Of a DNA stretch of 64,000 bases, positions 49,089-59,800 are shown one piece after another; the first letter of the stretch is position 1, and each line of letters begins with the position of its first letter. Position numbers and translations under genes: made by a program. The notes under the pieces were generated by a model, which worked only from the letters and a program-made list of their open reading frames with translations, was not told where the DNA came from and ran no database searches. Source of the stretch: Triglochin maritima (Eukaryota > Streptophyta > Magnoliopsida > Alismatales > Juncaginaceae); assembly GCA_963682175.1 (NCBI GenBank), contig OY821793.1:26991493-27055492 (forward strand), read 5' to 3'.

Positions 49089-52074
49089 ACTTTCACTTCC
49101 AAACGTGTTTTGGAAGCGAATGCCTTAGGCCACTGCCGCGAGCACACACTAGGCCCTTGCGTGGCGCAGACATGCCAACTATGACAACACTAGGCTAGTG
49201 TCCATCGCGCGACCGCCAAATCACTACGAGATGGGTGCGCCTCGTAGATAACCCGGATGGATATGTGGGGTCCTAAGTTCCATAAGCCATGGTTGGGCCG
49301 CCTAAAGACCACTTAGAAACTAGGTGTGGGGCTGGCCACATGCCACTCGTGGAGTTGGCCAAAGGCCACTCCGTCGCCACCCTGCAGGCCTACACCAAAT
49401 CGGCTGCGCCTCGAGCATCCGACCTGCAAATCGAGCGTTCTAACTTGCATTACGTAGACAATGCGTCCCTCTATCTGCCCCTAAAATTTCAGAGCAAACG
49501 CTCAAGTATTCGGGGTCGCGCCTCCTCCAAGAAGACGTAGCTCCCTACCAGCCACGCCCCCACATCATCAGCATTCTTCATCTCATCGCGCCTCGCCCTA
49601 CATACGTTTAAATCGGGCATTCTAAAAGGAGTTACACATCCACTCCTCCTCACTATGTGATCGGGTGCCCAAATGTAGACTAAGGCTCACCTAAGGTCCA
49701 CTCAGGCCATTGCTTGGGACAAACGATGCGGCAGCTTCCACTTTGCCCGCGGGCAACACCCATGGACTTCCAAACGCATTTTGGAAGCGAATGGGGTAGG
49801 CAACAACCGTGGGAACCCAAGCATGGGCACGAGCAACGTCCCAAAGAACTTTCCCCATGAGAAACCCCCATTCCCTTCCGGACGCCTTCGGAAGTGCACG
49901 GGAAGGCAACAACCTTGGGCAACCGAGCACGTGGAAGGGCAACGTCCACAGGCACCTTGGTCTTTGCCCACGAGCAACCCCCATTTCACCTACAAGTGCG
50001 CTTTCACTTCCAAACGTGTTTTGGAAGCGAATGCCGCAGGCCACTGCCACGAGAACACACTAGGCCCTAGCGTGGCGCTGACATGCCAACTATGACAACA
50101 CTAGGCTATTGTCCATCGCCCGACCGCCAAATCACTCCGAGATGGGTGTGCCTCGTAGATAACGCGGATGGATATGTGGGGTCCTAAGTTCCATAAACCG
50201 TGGTTGGGCCACCTAAAGACCACTTAGAAACTAGGTGTGGGGCTGGCCACATGCCACACGTGGAGCTGGCCAAGGCCACTCCGTCGCCACCCTGCAGGCC
50301 AACACCAAATCGGCTGCGTCTCAAGCATCCGACCTCCAAATCGAGCGTTCTAACTTGAATTACGTAGACAATTCATCCCTCTATCTGCCCCTAAAATTTC
50401 AGAGCAAACACCCAAGTATTCGGGGTCGCGCCTCCTCCAAGAAGACGTAGCTCCCTACCAGCCACGCCCCCACATCATCAGCATTCTTCATCTCATCGCG
50501 CCTCGCCCTACATACATCTAAATCGGGCATTCTAAGAGGAGTTACCCATCCACTCCTCCTCACTATGTGCTCGGGTGCCCAAATATAGACTAAGGCTCAC
50601 CTAAGGTCCACTCAGGCCATTGCTTGGGACAAACGATGCGGCAGCTTCCACTTTGCCCGCGGGCAACACCCATGGACTTCCAAACGCGTTTTGGAAGCGA
50701 ATGGGGTAGGCAACAACCGTGGGATCCCAAGCATGGGCACGAGCAACGTCCCAAAGAACTTTCCCCACGAGAAACCCCCATTCCCTTCCGGACGCGTTCG
50801 GAAGTGCACGGGAAGGCAACAACCTTGGGCAACCGAGCACGTCGAAGAGCAACGTCCACAGGCACCTTGGTCTTTGCCCACGAGCAACCTCCATTTCACC
50901 TACAAGTGCGCTTTCACTGCCAAACGTGTTTTGGAAGCGAATGCCGCAGGCCACTGCCGCGAGCACACACTAGGCCCTAGCGTGGCGCTGACATGCCAAC
51001 TATGACAACACTAGGCTAGTGTCCATCGCCCGACCGCCAAATCACTCCGAGATGGGTGCACCTCGTAGATAACACGGATGGATATGTGGGGTCCTAAGTT
51101 CCATAAACCGTGGTTGGGCCGCCTAAAGACCACTTAGAAACTAGGTGTGGGGCTGGCCACATGCAACGCGTGGAGCTGGCCAAAGGCCACTCCGTCGCCA
51201 CCCTGCAGGCCAACACCAAATCGGCTGTGCCTCGAGCATCCGACCTCCAAATCGAGCGTTCTAACTTGCATTACATAGAAAATTCATCCCTCTATCTGCC
51301 CCTAAAATTTCAGAGCAAACGCCTAATCATTCGGGGTCGCGCCTCCTCCAAGAAGACGTAGCTCCCTACCAGCCACGCCCCCACATCATCAGCATTCTTC
51401 ATCTCATCGCGCCTCGCCCTACATACATCTAAATCGGGCATTCTAAGAGGAGTTACCCATCCACTCCTCCTCACTATGTGCTCGGGTGCCCAAATATAGA
51501 CTAAGGCTCACCTAAGGTCCACTCAGGCCATTGCTTGGGACAAACGATGCGGCAGCTTCCACTTTGCCCGCGGGCAACACCCATGGACTTCCAAACGCGT
51601 TTTGGAAGCGAATGGGGTAGGCAACAACCGTGGGAACCCAAGCATGGGCACGAGCAACGTCCCAAAGAACTTTCCCCACGAGAAACCCCCATTCCCTTCC
51701 GGACGCGTTCGGAAGTGCACGGGAAGGCAACAACCTTGGGCAACCGAGCACGTCGAAGAGCAACGTCCACAGGCACCTTGGTCTTTGCCCACGAGCAACC
51801 TCCATTTCACCTACAAGTGCGCTTTCACTGCCAAACGTGTTTTGGAAGCGAATGCCGTAGGCCACTGCCGCGAGCACACACTTGGCCCTAGCGTGGCGCT
51901 GACATGCCAACTATGACAACACTAGGCTAGTGTCCATCGCCCGACCGCCAAATCACTCCGAGATGGGTGCAACTCGTAGATAACGCGGATGGATATGTGG
52001 GGTCCTAAGTTCCATAAACCGTGGTTGGGCCGCCTAAAGACCACTTAGAAACTAGGTGTGGGGCTGGCCACATG

Positions 52075-52084
52075 CCACGCGTGG
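52075..52084. repeat. 10-bp palindrome CCACGCGTGG
   Basis: A perfect palindrome with an ACGCGT core, flanked by GGCC on both sides within 30 bp. It is present in most units and broken in A- and C-type units, which read CAACGCGTGG. Confidence 0.85.
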
Positions 52085-52357
52085 AGCTGGCCAAAGGCCA
52101 CTCCGTCGCCACCCTGCAGGCCAACACCAAATCGGCTGTGCCTCGAGCATCCGACCTCCAAATCGAGCGTTCTAACTTGCATTACGTGGACATTTCATCC
52201 CTCTATCTGCCACTAAAATTTCAGAGCAAACACCCAAGTATTCGGGGTCGCGCCTCCTCCAAGAAGACGTAGCTCCCTACCAGCCACGCCCCCACATCAA
52301 CAGCATTCTTCATCTCATCGCGCCTCGCCCTACATACATCTAAATCGGGCATTCTAA

Positions 52358-52380
52358 GAGGAGTTACCCATCCACTCCTC
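52358..52380. repeat. Hairpin: GAGGAGT arms with 9-nt loop
   Basis: GAGGAGT (52358-52364) and ACTCCTC (52374-52380) are perfect inverted repeats around TACCCATCC. A weaker outer pair, GGGCA (52347-52351) and TGCCC (52398-52402), encloses it. The element is found in essentially all copies. In the unit tails near 722-747 and 28843-28870, CTCTTC replaces CTCCTC and lengthens the inner stem to 9 bp. Confidence 0.75.
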
Positions 52381-52474
52381 CTCACTATGTGCTCGGGTGC
52401 CCAAATATAGACTAAGGCTCACCTAAGGTCCACTCAGGCCATTGCTTGGGACAAACGATGCGGCAGCTTCCACT

Positions 52475-52488
52475 TTGCCCGCGGGCAA
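52475..52488. repeat. 14-bp perfect palindrome TTGCCCGCGGGCAA
   Basis: Found at the start of module 1 in most copies; modules 2 and 3 hold decayed versions. Single-base breaks occur in some copies (for example CCCGTGGGC near 42471 and 44283, CCCGCAGGC near 28967 and 31657). Confidence 0.85.
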
Positions 52489-52498
52489 CACCCATGGA

Positions 52499-52519
52499 CT
52501 TCCAAACGCGTTTTGGAAG
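52499..52519. repeat. Palindrome 1 (21 bp, ACGCGT core)
   Basis: Arms CTTCCAA and TTTGGAAG enclose ACGCGT; the right arm is one T longer, so the symmetry is perfect apart from one base. It is present in nearly all units of the window; single CpG changes are seen near 43397, 49772 and 59790. Confidence 0.88.
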
Positions 52520-52581
52520 CGAATGGGGTAGGCAACAACCGTGGGAACCCAAGCATGGGCACGAGCAACGTCCCAAAGAAC

Positions 52582-52694
52582 TTTCCCCACGAGAAACCCC
52601 CATTCCCTTCCGGACGCGTTCGGAAGTGCACGGGAAGGCAACAACCTTGGGCAACCGAGCACGTCGAAGAGCAACGTCCACAGGCACCTTGGTC
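52582..52694 (+). repeat. Subrepeat module 2 (113 bp)
   Basis: It begins TTTCCCCACGAGAAAC followed by CCAT and carries palindrome 2 at offset 25, the same offset as in module 1. The distance between palindromes 1 and 2 is 108 bp. The alignment with module 1 needs only short gaps. Confidence 0.8.
52607..52626. repeat. Palindrome 2 (20 bp, ACGCGT core)
   Basis: Arms CTTCCGG and TCGGAAG enclose ACGCGT, with a single mismatch between arms. The core is changed to ACGCCT throughout the 37.8-41.9 kb and 47.9-50.0 kb units and to ACGTCT near 37130. Confidence 0.88.
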
Positions 52695-52820
52695 TTTGCC
52701 CACGAACAACCTCCATTTCACCTACAAGTGCGCTTTCACTGCCAAACGTGTTTTGGAAGCGAATGCCGCAGGCCACTGCCGCGAGCACACACTAGGCCCT
52801 AGCGTGGCGCTGACATGCCA
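52695..52820 (+). repeat. Subrepeat module 3, with a 19-bp insertion
   Basis: It begins TTTGCCCACGA, continues CAACCTCCATTT, and carries palindrome 3 at offset 44 instead of 25. The extra 19 bp correspond to an inserted stretch around CACCTACAAGTGCGC. The downstream end is diffuse; similarity fades after GAATGCCGC. Confidence 0.7.
52739..52759. repeat. Palindrome 3 (21 bp, ACGTGT core)
   Basis: It has the same form as palindrome 1 but with an ACGTGT core. The left arm is CTTCCAA in some blocks (4.0-17.9 kb, 28-41 kb) and CTGCCAA in others (about 18.4-19.3 kb, 20.8-27.4 kb, 41.8-47.3 kb, 50.9-63.7 kb), so arm symmetry is subfamily-specific. Confidence 0.85.
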
Positions 52821-52829
52821 ACTATGACA

Positions 52830-52844
52830 ACACTAGGCTAGTGT
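52830..52844. repeat. 15-bp palindrome ACACTAGGCTAGTGT
   Basis: Two perfect 7-bp arms (ACACTAG and CTAGTGT) flank one central G. It is retained in almost every unit; the rare breaks include ACATTAG (about 36477), CTAGCCTAG (about 37348) and GGCTATTGT (about 50104). Confidence 0.88.
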
Positions 52845-53842
52845 CCATCGCCCGACCGCCAAATCACTCCGAGATGGGTGCACCTCGTAGATAACGCGGA
52901 TGGATATGTGGGGTCCTAAGTTCCATAAACCGTGGTTGGGCCGCCTAAAGACCACTTAGAAACTAGGTGTGGGGCTGGCCACATGCAACGCGTGGAGCTG
53001 GCCAAAGGCCACTCCATCGCCACCCTGCAGGCCAACACCAAATCGGCTGCGCCTCGAGCATCCGACCTCCAAATCGAGCGTTCTAACTTGCATTACATAG
53101 AAAATTCATCCCTCTATCTGCCCCGAAAAGTTCAGAGCAAACTCCCAAGTATTCGGGGTCGCGCCTCCTCCAAGAAGACGTAGCTCCCTACCAGCCACGC
53201 CCCCACATCATCAGCATTCTTCATCTCATCGCGCCTCGCCCTACATACATCTAAATCGGGCATTCTAAGAGGAGTTACCCATCCACTCCTCCTCACTATG
53301 TGCTCGGGTGCCCAAATATACACTAAGGCTCACCTAAGGTCCACTCAGGCCATTGCTTGGGACAAACGATGCGGCAGCTTCCACTTTGCCCGCGGGCAAC
53401 ACCCATGGACTTCCAAACGCGTTTTGGAAGCGAATGGGGTAGGCAACAACCGTGGGAACCCAAGCATGGGCACGAGCAACGTCCCAAAGAACTTTCCCCA
53501 CGAGAAAGCCCCATTCCCTTCCGGACGCGTTCGGAAGTGCACGGGAAGGCAACAACCTTGGGCAACCGAGCACGTCGAAGAGCAACGTCCACAGGCACCT
53601 TGGTCTTTGCCCACGAGCAACCTCCATTTCACCTACAAGTGCGCTTTCACTGCCAAACGTGTTTTGGAAGCGAATGACGCAGGCCACTGCCGCGAGCACA
53701 CACTAGGCCCTAGCGTGGCGCTGACATGCCAACTATGACAACACTAGGCTAGTGTCCATCGCCCGACCGCCAAATCACTCCGAGATGGGTGCACCTCGTA
53801 GATAACGCGGATGGATATGTGGGGTCCTAAGTTCCATAAACC

Positions 53843-56800
53843 ATGGTTGGGCCGCCTAAAGACCACTTAGAAACTAGGTGTGGGGCTGGCCACATGCAAC
53901 GCGTGGAGCTGGCCAAAGGCCACTCCGTCGCCACCCTGCAGGCCAACACCAAATCGGCTGCGCCTCGAGCATCCGACCTCCAAATCGAGCGTTCTAACTT
54001 GCATTACATAGAAAATTCATCCCTCTATCTGCCCCTAAAATTTCAGAGCAAACGCCTAATCATTCGGGGTCGCGCCTCCTCCAAGAAGACGTAGCTCCCT
54101 ACCAGCCACGCCCCCACATCATCAGCATTCTTCATCTCATCGCGCCTCGCCCTACATACATCTAAATCGGGCATTCTAAGAGGAGTTACCCATCCACTCC
54201 TCCTCACTATGTGCTCGGGTGCCCAAATATAGACTAAGGCTCACCTAAGGTCCACTCAGGCCATTGCTTGGGACAAACGATGCGGCAGCTTCCACTTTGC
54301 CCGCGGGCAACACCCATGGACTTCCAAACGCGTTTTGGAAGCGAATGGGGTAGGCAACAACCGTGGGAACCCAAGCATGGGCACGAGCAACGTCCCAAAG
54401 AACTTTCCCCACGAGAAACCCCCATTCCCTTCCGGACGCGTTCGGAAGTGCACGGGAAGGCAACAACCTTGGGCAACCGAGCACGTCGAAGAGCAACGTC
54501 CACAGGCACCTTGGTCTTTGCCCACGAGCAACCTCCATTTCACCTACAAGTGCGCTTTCACTGCCAAACGTGTTTTGGAAGCGAATGCCGTAGGCCACTG
54601 CCGCGAGCACACACTTGGCCCTAGCGTGGCGCTGACATGCCAACTATGACAACACTAGGCTAGTGTCCATCGCCCGACCGCCAAATCACTCCGAGATGGG
54701 TGCAACTCGTAGATAACGCGGATGGATATGTGGGGTCCTAAGTTCCATAAACCGTGGTTGGGCCGCCTAAAGACCACTTAGAAACTAGGTGTGGGGCTGG
54801 CCACATGCCACGCGTGGAGCTGGCCAAAGGCCACTCCGTCGCCACCCTGCAGGCCAACACCAAATCGGCTGTGCCTCGAGCATCCGACCTCCAAATCGAG
54901 CGTTCTAACTTGCATTACGTGGACATTTCATCCCTCTATCTGCCACTAAAATTTCAGAGCAAACGCCTAATCATTCGGGGTCGCGCCTCCTCCAAGAAGA
55001 CGTAGCTCCCTACCAGCCACGCCCCCACATCATCAGCATTCTTCATCTCATCGCGCCTCGCCCTACATACATCTAAATCGGGCATTCTAAGAGGAGTTAC
55101 CCATCCACTCCTCCTCACTATGTGCTCGGGTGCCCAAATATAGACTAAGGCTCACCTAAGGTCCACTCAGGCCATTGCTTGGGACAAACGATGCGGCAGC
55201 TTCCACTTTGCCCGCGGGCAACACCCATGGACTTCCAAACGCGTTTTGGAAGCGAATGGGGTAGGCAACAACCGTGGGAACCCAAGCATGGGCACGAGCA
55301 ACGTCCCAAAGAACTTTCCCCACGAGAAACCCCCATTCCCTTCCGGACGCGTTCGGAAGTGCACGGGAAGGCAACAACCTTGGGCAACCGAGCACGTCGA
55401 AGAGCAACGTCCACAGGCACCTTGGTCTTTGCCCACGAGCAACCTCCATTTCACCTACAAGTGCGCTTTCACTGCCAAACGTGTTTTGGAAGCGAATGCC
55501 GTAGGCCACTGCCGCGAGCACACACTTGGCCCTAGCGTGGCGCTGACATGCCAACTATGACAACACTAGGCTAGTGTCCATCGCCCGACCGCCAAATCAC
55601 TCCGAGATGGGTGCAACTCGTAGATAACGCGGATGGATATGTGGGGTCCTAAGTTCCATAAACCGTGGTTGGGCCGCCTAAAGACCACTTAGAAACTAGG
55701 TGTGGGGCTGGCCACATGCCACGCGTGGAGCTGGCCAAAGGCCACTCCGTCGCCACCCTGCAGGCCAACACCAAATCGGCTGTGCCTCGAGCATCCGACC
55801 TCCAAATCGAGCGTTCTAACTTGCATTACGTGGACATTTCATCCCTCTATCTGCCACTAAAATTTCAGAGCAAACACCCAAGTATTCGGGGTCGCGCCTC
55901 CTCCAAGAAGACGTAGCTCCCTACCAGCCACGCCCCCACATCAACAGCATTCTTCATCTCATCGCGCCTCGCCCTACATACATCTAAATCGGGCATTCTA
56001 AGAGGAGTTACCCATCCACTCCTCCTCACTATGTGCTCGGGTGCCCAAATATAGACTAAGGCTCACCTAAGGTCCACTCAGGCCATTGCTTGGGACAAAC
56101 GATGCGGCAGCTTCCACTTTGCCCGCGGGCAACACCCATGGACTTCCAAACGCGTTTTGGAAGCGAATGGGGTAGGCAACAACCGTGGGAACCCAAGCAT
56201 GGGCACGAGCAACGTCCCAAAGAACTTTCCCCACGAGAAACCCCCATTCCCTTCCGGACGCGTTCGGAAGTGCACGGGAAGGCAACAACCTTGGGCAACC
56301 GAGCACGTCGAAGAGCAACGTCCACAGGCACCTTGGTCTTTGCCCACGAACAACCTCCATTTCACCTACAAGTGCGCTTTCACTGCCAAACGTGTTTTGG
56401 AAGCGAATGCCGCAGGCCACTGCCGCGAGCACACACTAGGCCCTAGCGTGGCGCTGACATGCCAACTATGACAACACTAGGCTAGTGTCCATCGCCCGAC
56501 CGCCAAATCACTCCGAGATGGGTGCACCTCGTAGATAACGCGGATGGATATGTGGGGTCCTAAGTTCCATAAACCGTGGTTGGGCCGCCTAAAGACCACT
56601 TAGAAACTAGGTGTGGGGCTGGCCACATGCAACGCGTGGAGCTGGCCAAAGGCCACTCCATCGCCACCCTGCAGGCCAACACCAAATCGGCTGCGCCTCG
56701 AGCATCCGACCTCCAAATCGAGCGTTCTAACTTGCATTACATAGAAAATTCATCCCTCTATCTGCCCCTAAAAGTTCAGAGCAAACTCCCAAGTATTCGG

Positions 56801-59800
56801 GGTCGCGCCTCCTCCAAGAAGACGTAGCTCCCTACCAGCCACGCCCCCACATCATCAGCATTCTTCATCTCATCGCGCCTCGCCCTACATACATCTAAAT
56901 CGGGCATTCTAAGAGGAGTTACCCATCCACTCCTCCTCACTATGTGCTCGGGTGCCCAAATATACACTAAGGCTCACCTAAGGTCCACTCAGGCCATTGC
57001 TTGGGACAAACGATGCGGCAGCTTCCACTTTGCCCGCGGGCAACACCCATGGACTTCCAAACGCGTTTTGGAAGCGAATGGGGTAGGCAACAACCGTGGG
57101 AACCCAAGCATGGGCACGAGCAACGTCCCAAAGAACTTTCCCCACGAGAAAGCCCCATTCCCTTCCGGACGCGTTCGGAAGTGCACGGGAAGGCAACAAC
57201 CTTGGGCAACCGAGCACGTCGAAGAGCAACGTCCACAGGCACCTTGGTCTTTGCCCACGAGCAACCTCCATTTCACCTACAAGTGCGCTTTCACTGCCAA
57301 ACGTGTTTTGGAAGCGAATGACGCAGGCCACTGCCGCGAGCACACACTAGGCCCTAGCGTGGCGCTGACATGCCAACTATGACAACACTAGGCTAGTGTC
57401 CATCGCCCGACCGCCAAATCACTCCGAGATGGGTGCACCTCGTAGATAACGCGGATGGATATGTGGGGTCCTAAGTTCCATAAACCGTGGTTGGGCCGCC
57501 TAAAGACCACTTAGAAACTAGGTGTGGGGCTGGCCACATGCAACGCGTGGAGCTGGCCAAAGGCCACTCCGTCGCCACCCTGCAGGCCAACACCAAATCG
57601 GCTGCGCCTCGAGCATCCGACCTCCAAATCGAGCGTTCTAAGTTGCATTACATAGAAAATTCATCCCTCTATCTGCCCCTAAAATTTCAGAGCAAACGCC
57701 TAATCATTCGGGGTCGTGCCTCCTCCAAGAAGACGTAGCTCCCTACCAGCCACGCCCCCACATCATCAGCATTCTTCATCTCATCGCGCCTCGCCCTACA
57801 TACATCTAAATCGGGCATTCTAAGAGGAGTTACCCATCCACTCCTCCTCACTATGTGCTCGGGTGCCCAAATATAGACTAAGGCTCACCTAAGGTCCACT
57901 CAGGCCATTGCTTGGGACAAACGATGCGGCAGCTTCCACTTTGCCCGCGGGCAACACCCATGGACTTCCAAACGCGTTTTGGAAGCGAATGGGGTAGGCA
58001 ACAACCGTGGGAACCCAAGCATGGGCACGAGCAACGTCCCAAAGAACTTTCCCCACGAGAAACCCCCATTCCCTTCCGGACGCGTTCGGAAGTGCACGGG
58101 AAGGCAACAACCTTGGGCAACCGAGCACGTCGAAGAGCAACGTCCACAGGCACCTTGGTCTTTGCCCACGAGCAACCTCCATTTCACCTACAAGTGCGCT
58201 TTCACTGCCAAACGTGTTTTGGAAGCGAATGCCGTAGGCCACTGCCGCGAGCACACACTTGGCCCTAGCGTGGCGCTGACATGCCAACTATGACAACACT
58301 AGGCTAGTGTCCATCGCCCGACCGCCAAATCACTCCGAGATGGGTGCAACTCGTAGATAACGCGGATGGATATGTGGGGTCCTAAGTTCCATAAACCGTG
58401 GTTGGGCCGCCTAAAGACCACTTAGAAACTAGGTGTGGGGCTGGCCACATGCCACGCGTGGAGCTGGCCAAAGGCCACTCCGTCGCCACCCTGCAGGCCA
58501 ACACCAAATCGGCTGTGCCTCGAGCATCCGACCTCCAAATCGAGCGTTCTAACTTGCATTACGTGGACATTTCATCCCTCTATCTGCCACTAAAATTTCA
58601 GAGCAAACACCCAAGTATTCGGGGTCGCGCCTCCTCCAAGAAGACGTAGCTCCCTACCAGCCACGCCCCCACATCAACAGCATTCTTCATCTCATCGCGC
58701 CTCGCCCTACATACATCTAAATCGGGCATTCTAAGAGGAGTTACCCATCCACTCCTCCTCACTATGTGCTCGGGTGCCCAAATATAGACTAAGGCTCACC
58801 TAAGGTCCACTCAGGCCATTGCTTGGGACAAACGATGCGGCAGCTTCCACTTTGCCCGCGGGCAACACCCATGGACTTCCAAACGCGTTTTGGAAGCGAA
58901 TGGGGTAGGCAACAACCGTGGGAACCCAAGCATGGGCACGAGCAACGTCCCAAAGAACTTTCCCCACGAGAAACCCCCATTCCCTTCCGGACGCGTTCGG
59001 AAGTGCACGGGAAGGCAACAACCTTGGGCAACCGAGCACGTCGAAGAGCAACGTCCACAGGCACCTTGGTCTTTGCCCACGAACAACCTCCATTTCACCT
59101 ACAAGTGCGCTTTCACTGCCAAACGTGTTTTGGAAGCGAATGCCGCAGGCCACTGCCGCGAGCACACACTAGGCCCTAGCGTGGCGCTGACATGCCAACT
59201 ATGACAACACTAGGCTAGTGTCCATCGCCCGACCGCCAAATCACTCCGAGATGGGTGCACCTCGTAGATAACGCGGATGGATATGTGGGGTCCTAAGTTC
59301 CATAAACCGTGGTTGGGCCGCCTAAAGACCACTTAGAAACTAGGTGTGGGGCTGGCCACATGCAACGCGTGGAGCTGGCCAAAGGCCACTCCATCGCCAC
59401 CCTGCAGGCCAACACCAAATCGGCTGCGCCTCGAGCATCCGACCTCCAAATCGAGCGTTCTAACTTGCATTACATAGAAAATTCATCCCTCTATCTGCCC
59501 CGAAAAGTTCAGAGCAAACTCCCAAGTATTCGGGGTCGCGCCTCCTCCAAGAAGACGTAGCTCCCTACCAGCCACGCCCCCACATCATCAGCATTCTTCA
59601 TCTCATCGCGCCTCGCCCTACATATATCTAAATCGGGCATTCTAAGAGGAGTTACCCATCCACTCCTCCTCACTATGTGCTCGGGTGCCCAAATATACAC
59701 TAAGGCTCACCTAAGGTCCACTCAGGCCATTGCTTGGGACAAACGATGCGGCAGCTTCCACTTTGCCCGCGGGCAACACCCATGGACTTCCAAACGCATT

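Larger units (their letters stand above)
52474..52581 (+). repeat. Subrepeat module 1 (108 bp)
   Basis: It begins TTTGCCCGCGGGCAAC followed by CCAT and carries palindrome 1 at offset 25. It ends before the TTTCCCCACGAG of module 2. Shared blocks with module 2 are GGCAACAACC, GGGAACC/GGGCAACC and GAGCAACGTCC. Confidence 0.8.
52021..52931 (+). repeat. Reference 911-bp monomer (B type)
   Basis: This copy has nearly all internal elements in consensus form and is used here to place them. Roughly the first 450 bp (52021-52473) have no internal repetition that I can see; 52474 to about 52820 consist of three degenerate subrepeats; the last 110 bp contain the 15-bp palindrome. In most other copies the first part holds a single CCCTAAA heptamer and a CTCGAG site. 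No gene can be supported in the monomer. Confidence 0.9.
47891..53896 (+). repeat. Eight-unit HOR, copy 2 (patched and incomplete)
   Basis: Unit order is F, G, N, A, B, C (48378, 49289, 50200, 51110, 52021, 52932). F, N, A, B and C sit 7286-7287 bp from their copy-1 partners. The second position, A in copy 1, is replaced by a G unit whose closest relative is 38358, 10931 bp to the left. The start of the seventh unit (53843) still has the D-type AACCATGG, then switches to A type by 53897. From there on the 8-unit order is lost. Confidence 0.8.

Noticed and set aside
52021..52272. An 83-codon + strand frame starting at the phase marker in most units
   Set aside because: It starts with GTG in most copies, is interrupted by stops or indels in several (for example 37447, 40180, 41091 and 48378), and its variants do not favour synonymous sites. 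No known family is visible.
52291..52400. Plant snRNA promoter-like CCCACATC followed by a TATA-like AAATATAG
   Set aside because: Only part of the upstream element RTCCCACATCG matches, and the TATA-like sequence is about 100 bp away, not the 24-34 bp of real snRNA promoters. No snRNA sequence follows.
52619..52637. CENP-B-box-like sequence TTCGGAAGTGCACGGG
   Set aside because: The CENP-B box needs TTCG, four bases, A, two bases, CGGG. Here the spacing is one base too long and the central A is T, so it does not fit.
52412..52827. Overlapping open frames of 76-146 codons in every unit, on both strands
   Set aside because: They occupy all six frames of the same DNA, differ between units by mostly amino-acid-changing substitutions, are shifted by 1-, 3- and 23-bp indels in other units, and show no recognisable domain. 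They reflect a low-T, stop-poor sequence.
53132..53323. A 63-codon minus-strand frame in C-type units
   Set aside because: It is open only because one base (AATATACAC instead of AATATAGAC) removes a stop; the same frame is closed in other unit types.
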